Of a stretch of DNA of 64,000 nucleotides, positions 11,668 through 22,020 are shown piece after piece. Source of the stretch: Isoetes taiwanensis (taxonomy: Eukaryota; Streptophyta; Lycopodiopsida; Isoetales; Isoetaceae). Position numbers and translations under genes: made by a program. The notes under the pieces are model-generated. The model did not search any database, was not told the origin of the DNA, and saw only the letters and a program-made list of their open reading frames with translations. The stretch covers positions 20,763,018 to 20,827,017 of the forward strand of contig JAJEKV010000020.1 of assembly GCA_021234155.1 (NCBI GenBank). The letters are read 5' to 3'. Position 1 is the stretch's first letter. The number at the start of each line of letters is the position of its first letter.

Positions 11668-12609
11668 ACAAATCGACATGCCTGAGCCGATTTCTTCGGA
11701 GATGACCTTGCCGTCCCATTGCTCCATAAACTGTGGGTACTATTTTTCCAGATCTCTTTTAAGTACCCATGTCGCTTCTTCCACCGGCAAGTGTTTCCAC
11801 TTGACCAAGTATTGGAGAAACTCCGATCTCCTTGTTTTCTTGAATGCTTTATCAAGAATTAGCTCTGGAACTATTTCCAACTGCTCTTCTGTCATTTCCA
11901 ACATTGTTGGAGTGTCCAGGACTTCATCTGGGTTGGGAGTGTGCTTCTTCAGCAAACTTACGTGGAAGACTTTGTGGATCTTTAAGTGTGCTGGCAAGTC
12001 TAACTTGTAGGATTGGTTACCCACTCTTTGGACTATTCTGAATGGTCCAGCCCACCTTGGAGCAAGCTTCTTGCAATTTCCGATGCGGAGCTTCGCTTGC
12101 TTTACCTTGATCTTGAGCCATACATCCTCTCCAACTTGGAATTCTCTGACTGTCCGGTGTTTGTCGGCGATGCTCTTCTGCCGACTCCTTGCTGCTAGAA
12201 GGTACCCTCGAACTTCTTCCACAAGCTGCTGCATGTCGCTCAACATTTGCTGCAAGACTTCCACTTTTGACACGGGATTGTGCCAAGTGTCTGGAGTTAG
12301 GCATTGGTAGCCGTAGTTGATCATGAACGGCGACATTTGGGATGATTCCTGCTTGGTGCTATTGTATGCAAACTCCACTAAGTGAATAAATTCCTCCTAC
12401 ATGCCTTGCTTGTTCCAGACATAGTTTCGGAGCATGTCTTCCAATATTCTGTTGACACACTCCGTTTGCCCATCCGTCTGTGGGTGATAGGCCGTGCTCA
12501 TGGATATCTTCGTTCCGATCGTTGTGAAGAGATCCTGCCAGAAGGCACTGATGAACTTTGGATCTCGGTCGGAGATAATTTCCCTTGGCATGCCATGAAG
12601 TCTGAAAAT
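11668..12609 (-). pseudogene. Element 1 integrase C-terminal half with chromodomain
   Basis: Reading on minus from 12609: the integrase core from [19 protein letters not shown] through [12 protein letters not shown] (second catalytic Asp region) and NRILEDML (Glu), then the GPF module (PRWAGPFRIVQRVGNQSYKL), then a chromodomain ([31 protein letters not shown]). The start abuts the H3-like gene on the opposite strand. The first half of the same enzyme is found on the plus strand ending at about 18603; the two halves meet at the same residue, so an inversion separated them. The frame breaks near 12385, and a nonsense codon at 11740 truncates the tail after the chromodomain. The protein would have inserted cDNA and tethered it to chromatin. 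Confidence 0.85.
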
Positions 12610-12619
12610 CCCGTCAAAC

Positions 12620-13926
12620 ATGGCACGGACCAAGCAGACTGCGAGGAAAGCCCATCCAGGTGAAACCCCCAGCGCCAGCGACGCCAGTCTCATTCAGCAG
12701 ATGCTTCGAGAGAGGCTCGTCGCGAGGGGAGGTGCACTATCTTCAAGCGAGGAAAGCATTGCAGAGGAGCAAAACGAGGAGATAGGCCAGCAAACCGACA
12801 GGGAAGATGATGCACACTCGGATGCCAGGACAGAGCTGCTCGACGAAGAAGAGGAAGAGGAAACAGCAAACCGGGAAAGAAGAACCAAGGCCCGAGAGGA
12901 GCAGAGGATGCCGACTCCAGAGCCGACCATTGAAGAACAAGTTGAAGCCTGGATTCGAGAGAAAGAAGCAGAAGAGCAGCAGGAGGGGATCGAGCCGAGG
13001 CTTGAGCCAGCGGAGGAAGAAGACCTCGCTGTGTTTATCGCAAAGTATGAACGCCGAGAAAGGAAAAGGGAACAGAAAAAGAGGAAGAGGGAAGAGGAGG
13101 AGGCGAAAGCGGCAGAGGAACTGAAGCAAAAGAAAGGGAAATGGGTGGGGAGCCCAAGGAAGCTCAAGGAGGTCCCAAAAGTAAGGAAGCCCAACCCCAA
13201 GGTCACCATTACCGAACGCCCACCTGATCAGCCCCCGGCCTCCTCAGAGGATTCTGATGAAGACCATAACCCCAACACCGGGGGGGGGCAAGCTCTTCCA
13301 AACCCCCGATTGTTGAGCAGGTGGTAACCGAGCAGGTAGCGCCCGAGGAGGAGCAACCGGACAAAGTGCAGAAGCCCCCTCCTTATCCAAAGTGGGACAG
13401 GAAGAAGCAACCCCGGCCTGCCCGAGAGTCCTATGTCACGGACCGCGTAAAGATCTACGAGCGAAAGATGCGGGAGCACGAGGCATACATGAAGGAGTGG
13501 GAGGCTTACAACTCCTACTACCAGGAGAATAGGGTCAGAACCATCGAGGGTGGAAACCCAACAAAGCAGCAGACCCTAAGGCCACCACCACCAAAGCCCA
13601 AGGTCCCGAAAAAGCCAGTCAAGAAGAAGCTCACCAGGAAGGAGGCCGAGCAAAGAGCACTACGGGAGATTCGGCACTTTCAGCGCAGCTACGGCCTCCT
13701 AATCCCCCGTGCCCCCTTTGCCCGTCTAGTCAGAGAAGTGATGCAGGACTTCAAGACTGACATGAGGGTCACGGATGAAATGCTGCTGGCATTACAGGAA
13801 GCGGCGGAGCAGAAAATAGTGCAACATTTTGAAGACTCGACGGCTTGCACTGTTCATGCGAAGCGAGTGACACTGATGAGGCAAGATATGCAACTTGCTA
13901 CTCGCATCAAGGGAGAGCGACCTTGA
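12620..13926 (+). CDS. retrotransposon-encoded histone H3 variant (frameshift at a G-run)
   Basis: The ATG at 12620 begins [10 protein letters not shown], identical to the first ten residues of histone H3 including R2, T3, K4, T6, R8 and K9. A long linker of roughly 330 residues follows, rich in E, K, R and P. The last 89 residues (13657-13923) align without gaps to the H3 histone fold. Visible landmarks are ALREIRHFQ (alpha-N), [16 protein letters not shown] (alpha-1), ALQEAAE and FED (alpha-2), HAKRVT (loop 2) and [10 protein letters not shown] (alpha-3). About 53 of 89 fold positions match canonical H3 by hand. Loop 1 has H3 length, not the longer CENH3 length. A run of nine G at 13280-13288 moves the frame by one; without a shift the product ends at 13327, before the fold. 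The gene lies ahead of gag in the original element, and Element 2 has the same gene. Confidence 0.85.
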
Positions 13927-14069
13927 ACATTTTGTAAATAGTCAAAAATTTTGTAATATAATCAATTTTGAGTACTTTATGTGTCTGAACTTGTTTAATT
14001 AGGACAAATTAGCAGGTTCTAGTATTTGTTTTAGTGAAATAGGACATTTGCAGACCGAAAGGTGTGATG

Positions 14070-14324
14070 TCTCACAGGTCGCGCCTGGTCAAAAAACTAA
14101 ACTTTAGTTTTTGGACGAGGCGCTAGCTGTGAGACCTTGCCCAAAACAGCTCCAAATTGACCAAATAAGGGGTCAATTCTACCTGATTTGATGAGTCCGT
14201 CATCCTTACACTCTTAATTTACCTAAATTGGACACGTTTTGATCAAAATGGGACTGATGTCTCACACGTCGCGCCTGGTCAAGAAACTAAAGTGTAGTTT
14301 TTGAGCGAGGCGCTAGCTGTGAGA
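14070..14324 (+). promoter_or_regulatory. two tandem 65-nt hairpins between H3-like gene and gag (Element 1)
   Basis: Hairpins at 14070-14134 and 14260-14324 have 32-nt arms with few mismatches. The left arm starts TCTCACAGGTCGCGCC and the right arm ends GGCGCTAGCTGTGAGA; the tip is AAACTAAA pairing with TTTAGTTT. Spacing between copies is 125 nt. The same hairpin recurs in the leader at 18799-18863 and, interrupted, at 18990-19027 / 25991-26014, with about the same spacing. Arms that stay complementary while the sequence drifts argue for a function as RNA or cruciform DNA. Confidence 0.8.
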
Positions 14325-14497
14325 CCTCCTACCATTTCTTCACCAGAACTTGTCCAAATGATCTTCAACCTGTTGTATTAACATCTTTAGGTAATCCAGT
14401 CATGCCCAAACCCTTAAATTAGTCTTCCAATTCCCATTCTGACCTCAGTATAGACTAGAATTGCCCAACCCCAGGAATTTTCCAAGTCACCCAAAAA

Positions 14498-14525
14498 TTA
14501 GGGTTTTCCTCTTTTCTATAAATAG
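14498..14525 (+). promoter_or_regulatory. internal telobox-TATA core promoter ahead of gag (Element 1)
   Basis: ATTAGGGTTTT at 14498-14508 is a telobox on the minus strand (AAAACCCTAAT). It is followed at 14516-14525 by CTATAAATAG, a strong plant TATA box. The gag ATG lies about 115 nt downstream. Element 2 has telobox plus TATA at the corresponding place. It suggests gag has its own promoter. Confidence 0.65.
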
Positions 14526-14638
14526 GTCCCTCATTTCACACGTAGCACCCTACAAGTTTGCTCCTGCCCCCTTAGCCGATTTTTCAGCTCCCTGAGGCGC
14601 TCTTGCAACCGTTTGCTAGTCTCTTCCTCGCTAAACTC

Positions 14639-15984
14639 ATGGCAACCTCTGATTTCAGGCGATGGTACAGCGCCAGCACTCATGCTGCCAAGGCTGACAT
14701 CGACGAAATTTTCCAGGTCTTCCGCAAGGAAATAGATGTCCAAGCAACCTTGCACGCAACCCCAGCATATAGCAGAGTCCTGTCTGAATTTCAAGCTAGG
14801 GTAGAGCCATCATTAGTGCAGCTTCCACCTTGCGTAGGCTACTTTGTTCCTAGGCAATCCCTTCAAGCAGCCTTAGGCGATGTTCCAAACATTGCCAAGT
14901 ATCTCACAAACAAGGCCCAGCGCACGCCCGAGCCAATGGTCCTGACTGTCAATAGGACCAAATACTTCTCTTTCAACACTGCCCTAGCAATTTTTCTTAC
15001 CCACCGTGCCGAGAACCCCATGGGAGAAACCTCCATTCCCCCCATGGACGTGGACCCAATAGCCACAGCAGCAGCACAACAACTCCTTTCGCAGTACGAA
15101 CAGGAGCAAGAAGGAAAGGGAGAAGACGAGGAGTCAGAAGAAGAAGATGAGGATTACGTCGAGCTCGACCCAGCGGAAGAGCAGCGGCTAGCAGAACAAG
15201 AGTTGCAGGAATTTGAAAGAAGCCGGCAAACTCTCAGGATTGCACCACAGTTCTCGGGCGAGAACAGATCCGGTTTAGAGGCAGAAGCATGGCTCGACAA
15301 AATGAGCGAGTATGGCAATGCCTACGGAATGAAGGATAAGGACAAAGGCAGGGTGGCGACATCCAACCTAAGGGGGCCGCACGCATCTGGTGGAAGGGCT
15401 ATGCCAAGGCCCATGGATTGAGCAGAGATGCATGCCGATTTAAGAAGTTCTCAAAAGCTTTCAAGAACCACTATGTTCCTCGGGAACACAAGTCGAATAT
15501 GATGCAGCAGTTCTACAGATTGCAGCAGGGTTACAAGACGGTGCAGAAGTACAACGAAGAATTCATGAGACTAAGACTGTATGTGCCTAAGCTGAGCGAG
15601 AAACACGCAGTGGAAAGCTACATAGAAGGACTGAACGAGGAAATCCGGAAGCTCGTAAGGGCAATAGACCCTAAAACAGTATCGGAAGCAGAATCCAAAG
15701 CAATTAGTTTGCAAGGATCCGGGCATGAAACAGCGCCTTTAGGGCAGCCTCTCGGGAGCTACAAATCCCTAGGGCAGCCAGCCCAAGCCCAGCAAAGTCC
15801 CCATACAATAGCAACCAGGGGAAACAGCAGGAAAGAAAGCAGGTGTCCTTCAAGGATAAACAAGAAGGTTCCAACTACTTTCGGTCAAGACGGTCCTTCT
15901 TACGCGGCGATGCCCAAGGAGAAAAGGCGGGAATGCATAGAGAAGCTCTGCTTTAGATGTTTCCAGCCGGCCACCAACAAATGA
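14639..15984 (+). pseudogene. Element 1 gag (broken)
   Basis: The ATG at 14639 (MATSDFRRWYSAS) lies about 115 nt after a TATA box. Element 2 also begins gag with ATG-GC (MAPTNF) at the same place. An N-terminal domain (to about residue 140) precedes an acidic linker (EDEESEEEDEDY, ELDPAEEQRLAEQ) and the Ty3-type capsid (FSGENRSGLEAEAWLDKM; later NMMQQFYRLQQGYKTVQKY and EEFMRLRLYVP). The frame breaks at a G5 run near 15373, after which the capsid continues in another frame. The zinc knuckle begins LCFRCFQPA but is cut by a stop at 15984, so the second half (GHxxxxC) is missing. The protein would form the particle shell and bind RNA. Confidence 0.8.
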
Positions 15985-16059
15985 ACTGCCCATTTGTTAT
16001 GAGCTCAAGACCGCGTAATTGGGCGAGATGGGACACTCCGTCGACGAGGGCGGCGAGGA

Positions 16060-16501
16060 GGCACGCGATTACATTCGTGGTGAGTGCCACATCTTCACCG
16101 CTATAGATACGTAACAGCGGAGACCCAAAGATAAGGTAATCACTACAGTAAGGAAGGCAAAGGCCAAGTCCTTCATAGTCTTGATAGACTCCGGAAGTAG
16201 CCATAACTTCGCATCCCCGAGGATGGTTGAAATGTTGAAATTTAAACCCCTAAAGTCCAAACCAAGACCCGTAATCTTGGCAAGTGGAGCAGTAAGACAT
16301 ACAGCTGGAAAAAGGATCAACTTCGACATTGACTTGCCAGGGATTAATATCCAGATGGGGGCAGAAGTAATGGGCATTGGCAAGTATGACCTAATCGTTG
16401 GAATGGAGTACCTTGGACCAGCAGAGGCCATCATTGATTGTGGAAAGCGGAAGGTGACCTTCCCAACGCCCGACGGCAAAGCCATTGAGATCACGCAGTA
16501 A
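16060..16501 (+). pseudogene. Element 1 aspartic protease
   Basis: The retropepsin active-site box VLIDSGSSHNFASP sits near 16175-16215. D-S-G is the usual variant of D-T-G in this family, and Element 2 has D-T-G. The downstream strand (YDLIVGMEYLGPAEAIIDC) matches the protease flap and C-terminal region. The frame ends PTPDGKAIEITQ then a stop at 16499-16501, close to where Element 2 has an in-frame TGA after PDGK. It would cleave the Gag-Pol precursor. Confidence 0.75.
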
Positions 16502-16596
16502 AGAAGTTACTCCCATCATGCGGTGTGTATGCAAGAAGAAGTCGCTCAAATCTATAAAGAGCGAAAGCGGGTAGCATACATCTTCAAACTTCGAGA

Positions 16597-17990
16597 TTGA
16601 GGAACCCGAGCCTGAGGAAAGCAAAGAAGACAAAGTGCTCAAAGAAGTTGCCCAAGCCAATCGCCAACTTGATCACGGAGTTCCACGATCTCTTTCCAGA
16701 TGAGATCGAGAAGCTTCCTCCTTACAGGGGAGTAGAGTGTGAGATAGCACTCGAACCAGGGACCAAGCCGACGAGCAAGGCCCCATATAGAATGACCACA
16801 CATGAACTTACGGAGCTAAAGAAGCGATTACAAGAATTGCTCGATCCGGCTTCATCAAAGCCGAAGCGTCTCACCATTTGGGGCACCCATCCTCTTTGTC
16901 AAGAAGAAGGATGGAAGCTTGAGGATGTGCATAGATTACAGACAACTGAACAAACACCATCAAGAACAAGTACACACTCCCCAGATCAGACGACTTGATG
17001 GATCAGCTCCAAGGGGCAAAGGTCTTCTCCAAGATCGACCTAAGGTCAGGTTATCACCAGATTAGAATAAAAGAAGAGGACATCCACAAAATGGCTTTCA
17101 GGACCAGATATGGGCATTACGAATTCACCGTAATGCCATTTGGGCTATCCAACGCCCCAGCTACATTCATGAGACTCATGAATGACATCTTCAGGGAATA
17201 CTTGGACACTTTTGTGATAGTATTCTTCGACGACATTCTGGTGTACAGTAAATCCATTGAAGAGCATGCTCAAAGACGCCGAAAAGGTGCTCGAGAAGTT
17301 AAGGAGGCATCGGGCCAGTATGCCAAGTTGTCGGGCGTCACTTAGCAAATGCAGAAGGTGGAATACCTCGGTCATGTGATTTCAGCAGAAGGAATCTCGA
17401 TAGACCCCGCCAAGATTGAAGCAGTAATCCAATGGCCGGCACCAAAGAACGTTCATGAGGTCAGAAGTTTCCTTGGCCTAGCAGGGTATTACAGGAAGTT
17501 CGTGAAGAACTTCGCAAAGATAGCAGCCCCAATCGGACTTGACAAAGGCGAGAAAGTAAAAAATTGGGCGCACCATTGGCTCAAGAAAGCCCAAGCAGGA
17601 TTTGAGTTGTTGAAGGAAGCTTTGACAACCGCCCCGCCTTGACCCCCCGGACCCGAAAAGGACAAGTTAGTGGCGGCGGACGCCAAGCAAGATAGCCACA
17701 AAATGCGGTTCATGCAAGAAGAGCGGGTAATAGCGTGCACGACTCAAGGAAGATGAACGACGCCAAACGCTGCTACCCGACGATGACCAAGAGCTGCTAG
17801 CGCTTGTCGTATGCTGAGAATCTGGAGGCATTACCTCTTAGGGAGGAAGTTCCAGTTGGACACTGATCATCAGAGCCTCCAGTACGTATTCACGCAACCA
17901 CATCTCAATCCGAGGCAGAGAAGGTGGATGGAATTTCTCGAGGAGTACGACTTTGAGATACTCTACAAACCCGGAAGCTTAATGTGGTAG
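16597..17990 (+). pseudogene. Element 1 reverse transcriptase / RNase H (broken)
   Basis: Several frames together cover a Ty3 RT. They hold the N-terminal [16 protein letters not shown], the palm [13 protein letters not shown] and [17 protein letters not shown], the catalytic box [14 protein letters not shown] near 17230, the thumb [14 protein letters not shown] and [14 protein letters not shown], and RNase H remnants to HPPTTVS. Frame breaks occur near 16850, 16995, 17270, 17345, 17640 and 17820. It is non-functional as written. Confidence 0.85.
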
Positions 17991-18603
17991 CAGATGCGCT
18001 TTCAAGGCATCCACCGACAACCGTGAGTGCACCGCAACGCAATCTCGACGCTCTTCGATTTCGAAAAGATAGAAGAAACCTTGCCAACGATGTGGACTTC
18101 AAGGAAGTATGGGCAAGCTTGTGCAAGGAAGCAAGAACATATAAGGAGAGGGAAACCTTCAAAAATTTTAAGAAGGAAGGTAACCTCCTATACCGTAAGA
18201 ACAAGTTGTGCGTGCGTAATCATCTGAGTAAGGAAGTTGATCCTCCACGACACCCAATAACAGCCAATAGCTGGCCACGCAGATTCATGAAGACATACTT
18301 CAAAGTCGTGAAAGTACTATTGGCCGGGAATGAAGAAGCAGATAGCCCGCTACATCAAGGAGTGTCAGCTATGCCAGCAAACAAATGCAGAACAACTCCG
18401 AATACCAGGGGCATTGGAACCATTAGCGGTGCCAAACGCTAAGTGGGAAGTCGTCAGCATGGACTTTATAACAGGACTGCCAAGGACAGTAAGAGGTAAG
18501 GATGCCTTGATGGTCGTGGTCGACAAGTTGTCGAAGATGGCCCATTTTGTGCCTTGCAGGACCACGGACACAGCTATGGACACGGCAAAGCTCTTCACCA
18601 CAA
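17984..18603 (+). pseudogene. Element 1 integrase N-terminal half
   Basis: It begins in the RNase H to integrase linker ([11 protein letters not shown]). It continues through the zinc-binding region ([22 protein letters not shown]) and the start of the catalytic core ([17 protein letters not shown], with the first catalytic Asp, then [28 protein letters not shown]). Similarity to Element 2 stops after KLFT at about 18603. The missing continuation, starting IFRLHG, is on the minus strand at 12609. This is the right-hand inversion breakpoint. Confidence 0.85.
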
Positions 18604-19027
18604 TCGGATATCGGGCGCCAAAGATCGCCTTAGGGAGCGGGAGCAAATTTCTAAGGCGGAAATGTGCAATTGAGGGGGGTCTACTTCTATTTATAGCTTG
18701 GCAAATTTTAGGTCAAAATTGAAGTTTCTCTATTTAACAGGTCAAGGCACCTAGTTACTTAAAACTTACACTTATTTCAGACTTTTTCTACTTATTGGTC
18801 TCACAGGTAGCGCCCTGTTCAAAAACTAAAGTTTAGTTTTTAGACCAGGCGCTAGCTGTGAGATCTTACACATTTTTAAGTAATTTAAGTAATTTAAACA
18901 TGCTATTCTAACTAATTCCTACCTTGGAACTAGCCTTACCATATTACTTTTCTCAAATTCATCAAGTTTAGTGTGTTCTTGGCTCGATGTCTCACAGGTA
19001 GCGCCCTGCTCAAAAACTAAAGTTTAG
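18604..19027 (-). promoter_or_regulatory. Element 1 leader: TATA box and hairpins originally upstream of the H3-like gene
   Basis: Read on minus, this is the leader between PBS and the H3-like ATG before the inversion. It contains one complete hairpin (18799-18863), half of a second (18990-19027), and a strong TATA box CTATAAATAG at 18687-18696. The TATA would lie about 100 nt upstream of the H3-like ATG in the uninverted element. The module of two hairpins, TATA and untranslated region closely parallels the one ahead of gag at 14070-14640. Confidence 0.65.
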
Positions 19028-19384
19028 TAAGTGAAGTGGTGTTCTCATTGAGCTTTGTAAAACATTGAGTACAAATGGATCCCTCACTAGGGATAGATAA
19101 CTTGGAAATATGAACTTTAAATGCTCCGAAACTAGACAATCATCGAGAGCATGACGAAACTGAAGAATACAACATAAAAAATGGTTTTCTCCGCCACTTG
19201 GTCGATGCAAAGATGAGAAGACCCGGTGACTGCTCCTCATCGGGAAGAAGAACCACTTCTTCTTCGGTTTTTTGAGGAAACCCAAGCAAATAGTTGAAGC
19301 ACGACCCCACGCACCATGGCAATCACAAGACCTTAAACAATCCTGCAGAATCAAGGCTGAAAGAAAAATAACCCGTCAATGAGT

Positions 19385-19735
19385 TAGATGCCATAGGCAA
19401 GAAGACTCGGAGGCTCCAGGGCCACGCCGAGAAAGAAACAACAGCCGACCAATCGGGAACCGTCCGCGGAATGACCATCGCGGGAAAAAACAACCGATTA
19501 GTGCTGCCTCGGAGGCTACAGCGCCACGCCGAGAAAAAACAATAAATATGATCTCGGAGGCAACAGCGCCACGCCGAGAGAAAACATGAATAATAAACAT
19601 CAACTCAGAGGCTACAATGCCACACCGAGAGAAAACATGAATGAATAAATAGAATACTAGTGTCATGCCGAGAAAGAGCAAACCAATAAGTATGCCTCAG
19701 AGGCTACAAAGCCACGCTGAGGAAATAAAGAATGC
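19385..19735. repeat. tandem repeats of about 50 bp in the insertion
   Basis: At least five degenerate units share CGGAGGCTACAGCGCCACGC then 'cgagaaaaaaca', with AT-rich spacers, at about 19397, 19505, 19551, 19603 and 19690. Each unit contains a GAGGCT/CACGCC core. Confidence 0.7.
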
Positions 19736-19810
19736 AAATTTAAAGGACATAGAAAAGGAAATAACGAACACGATCAAATGAAAAAACCATCAAGGGAGGG
19801 AGGGTGAGAG

Positions 19811-19967
19811 AAACTGAGAGGATAGAGAAGGAAAAATCTAGCTCAAGAGAACGCCGATGAAAGAACAATGAAGAGAGGCTGAATAAATAGGAGGAATGAC
19901 AAAGGGACGTCCCCATCCAAGGAATGTCGGTTCTATTGATGTCGCAATAGAACCGTGGCATTCCTAG
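19811..19967. repeat. 155-bp direct repeat, left copy
   Basis: Nearly identical to 25834-25990, the right end of the insertion. Both end in an 11-bp palindrome around GGTTCTATTG...CAATAGAACC, then GGCATTC. It could be the end of an LTR or a terminal repeat; the matching start was not found. Confidence 0.7.
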
Positions 19968-20079
19968 GATGGGTCCTATGATAGGCATATACTGGCCGAT
20001 AGAAGAGGAACAAACTCAAAAACTACTCAGCAAGGATACTGAAAGGAAGAGAAGCTAAAGAGAAAAATAGTATAAAGAA

Positions 20080-22020
20080 AGGGAGAAACGAGTCTACAAG
20101 GTCACTGGAAAGAATGCATAGATAAGGCTGACGGCAATCAGAGTAAAACGAAGGAAGAGGAACCTAAGAAAAATGGAGGAAAAAAAAAAGGGGGATAAAG
20201 GAAGACAGAGACAAAGGAACAATGAAGAAGCAGAAAGAGCAAGTAAAGCCGGAATACAAACAATGGAATGAAAAAAGAAGGAGAACACGATGGAGGAATG
20301 CTATGAGAGATAGAAACAGGAACATAAGAATGAAGAAGAAAATGGAATAGTGCAGTAAGAGATGAGGGAAGGAAACTATGGGACAACAGCAGACAGAGCC
20401 ACAAACATGATGTCAACATCAAAATAACGATCTAAAGTCCAATAAATACTACACTAATAAAGATACTATAAAAGCAAACTATCCTAACTAACAATAGAAA
20501 AAGGGGGAAGAAGACAAAGAAACCAAAGAAGGAACCAATGTGACTAATCTAGTAATAATGTCACTAGAGTTAAACGGAACAATGAGCTAAAGAAAACAAA
20601 TTAAGGAAATAATGCTAACACAACCAAAGAGAGAAATGAGATCAAATGGAGATACCAAGAAAATGAGGAGTGTATAGCAAATGGAGCGCACCAAACCCAT
20701 AATGAAGCATGTAGAATCTAATAAAAGCGATTAAAAATGTGGAATAAAGAAAGGGAGGAATGAGTCTACAAAGGTCACGGCAACAAAATAGAATGCACGA
20801 ATAAAGCTGATGGGACACATGGAACAAGTGGAGTGAATTCACAAATAGAGATAACAAAGGATCAATGCGAAAGACATAGAAACAAACACCCACGTGACCC
20901 AAGTGACCCAATATAAAAGACCTCGAACCAAAGAAATCGACTGATGGACTGGAACAAATGGAAATAAAGGCACCAAGTACTTGGAGAAAGGGAAAATATG
21001 GAAAAAAGATAGAGCAAAAGGAGGGCAAAAAGCACATGAAGCAATGGCAAATGGATGGATTTGAGATAGAAGAGATAAAAAGGGGTAATGAGACAACAAG
21101 ATAAAAGAGCAAAGGAATAAATGAGGCAAAAGGGCAAATAAAGCGTGTTAGAATACCAGCGGAGATGGTTCAATGAGGGCAAAAAAAGAAATCAAGGCAA
21201 CTAGAGTAAATGGAAGAAATAGGAAACCAAGAAATGGAGGCAAAAGGAGAAGATAAAGACAATGGAGCAATGAAGAAATAGAGTGAACAAGGAAAGCTAG
21301 AATACAAACAATGGGATGCATAAAAATGAAAGAAAAACAATGCAATGAGAGAGGGAAAAAACATGAAAGCCACAATGGAACAATGCACAGTAAAAGATGG
21401 GGAAAGGAATCTATGGGATAACAATAGACAAAGCCAGGAACATGATGACATTGACGAAGTAAGGACCTCAATTGACCAATAAAACTACATTAACCAAGAC
21501 AAAAAATGAACTAACCTAAATAGCAAAAGAAAAGGAATGAGAAGACAAAGAAGCCAACGAGGAACGATGCAATTAAAGGAGTAAAAACATAAACAAAGGT
21601 AAATGAAACAACAAGTCAAAGGAACTTAACGAAGGAACTAACGCAAACACCATGAAATAGAGAGATGATAACAAATAGAGCTACTGAGATTGTGCAGTAC
21701 GTATAGCAACTGGAGCACAACAAACCCACAAAGGAGCAAAAAAGTGGAGTGGAGAAAAGGGCCCATCAACACAACTAAAAAATGGCTAATCGATATTGAA
21801 GGGACAACTGAGATAACCATAATAGAAGGAGGAAGATGAAACAAAAGCCAATGGCATTAATGCAAATGACATAGGTTGATAACAAATGGACAAAACGACA
21901 AAATATAAGCATCATGTCGAAATAAAGATAATGATGAATAGAACAAAAGGAAAAACATATAAATATCAATAGGGACCAAAAAGTCAGTGGAGGGAAGCAA
22001 TGCATCTTGTACACTTTAAA
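20080..22020. repeat. degenerate ~1.05-kb tandem duplication
   Basis: Landmarks recur about 1.02-1.05 kb apart: 'aatacaaacaatgg' at about 20263 and 21310, 'actatgggacaacagcagac' at about 20377 and its counterpart near 21413, and 'agcaaatggagcgcaccaaa' at 20678 and its counterpart near 21705. The copies are highly diverged. No coding capacity is convincing. Confidence 0.5.

Noticed and set aside
12694-13209. 171-codon serine-rich frame antisense to the H3-like gene
   Set aside because: Shadow of the E/K/R-rich linker on the other strand; the plus frame has the H3 tail and fold.
12620-13926. H3-like gene as a CENH3 (centromeric histone)
   Set aside because: Plant CENH3 tails can also begin MARTK, but CENH3 has a longer loop 1. 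Here the fold aligns to H3 without a gap and the tail matches H3 through K9. Centromere targeting is not excluded.
14070-14324. Hairpins as a CRISPR-like or Rho-independent terminator array
   Set aside because: This is plant nuclear DNA; two copies with long imperfect arms do not fit a CRISPR array, and bacterial terminators do not apply.
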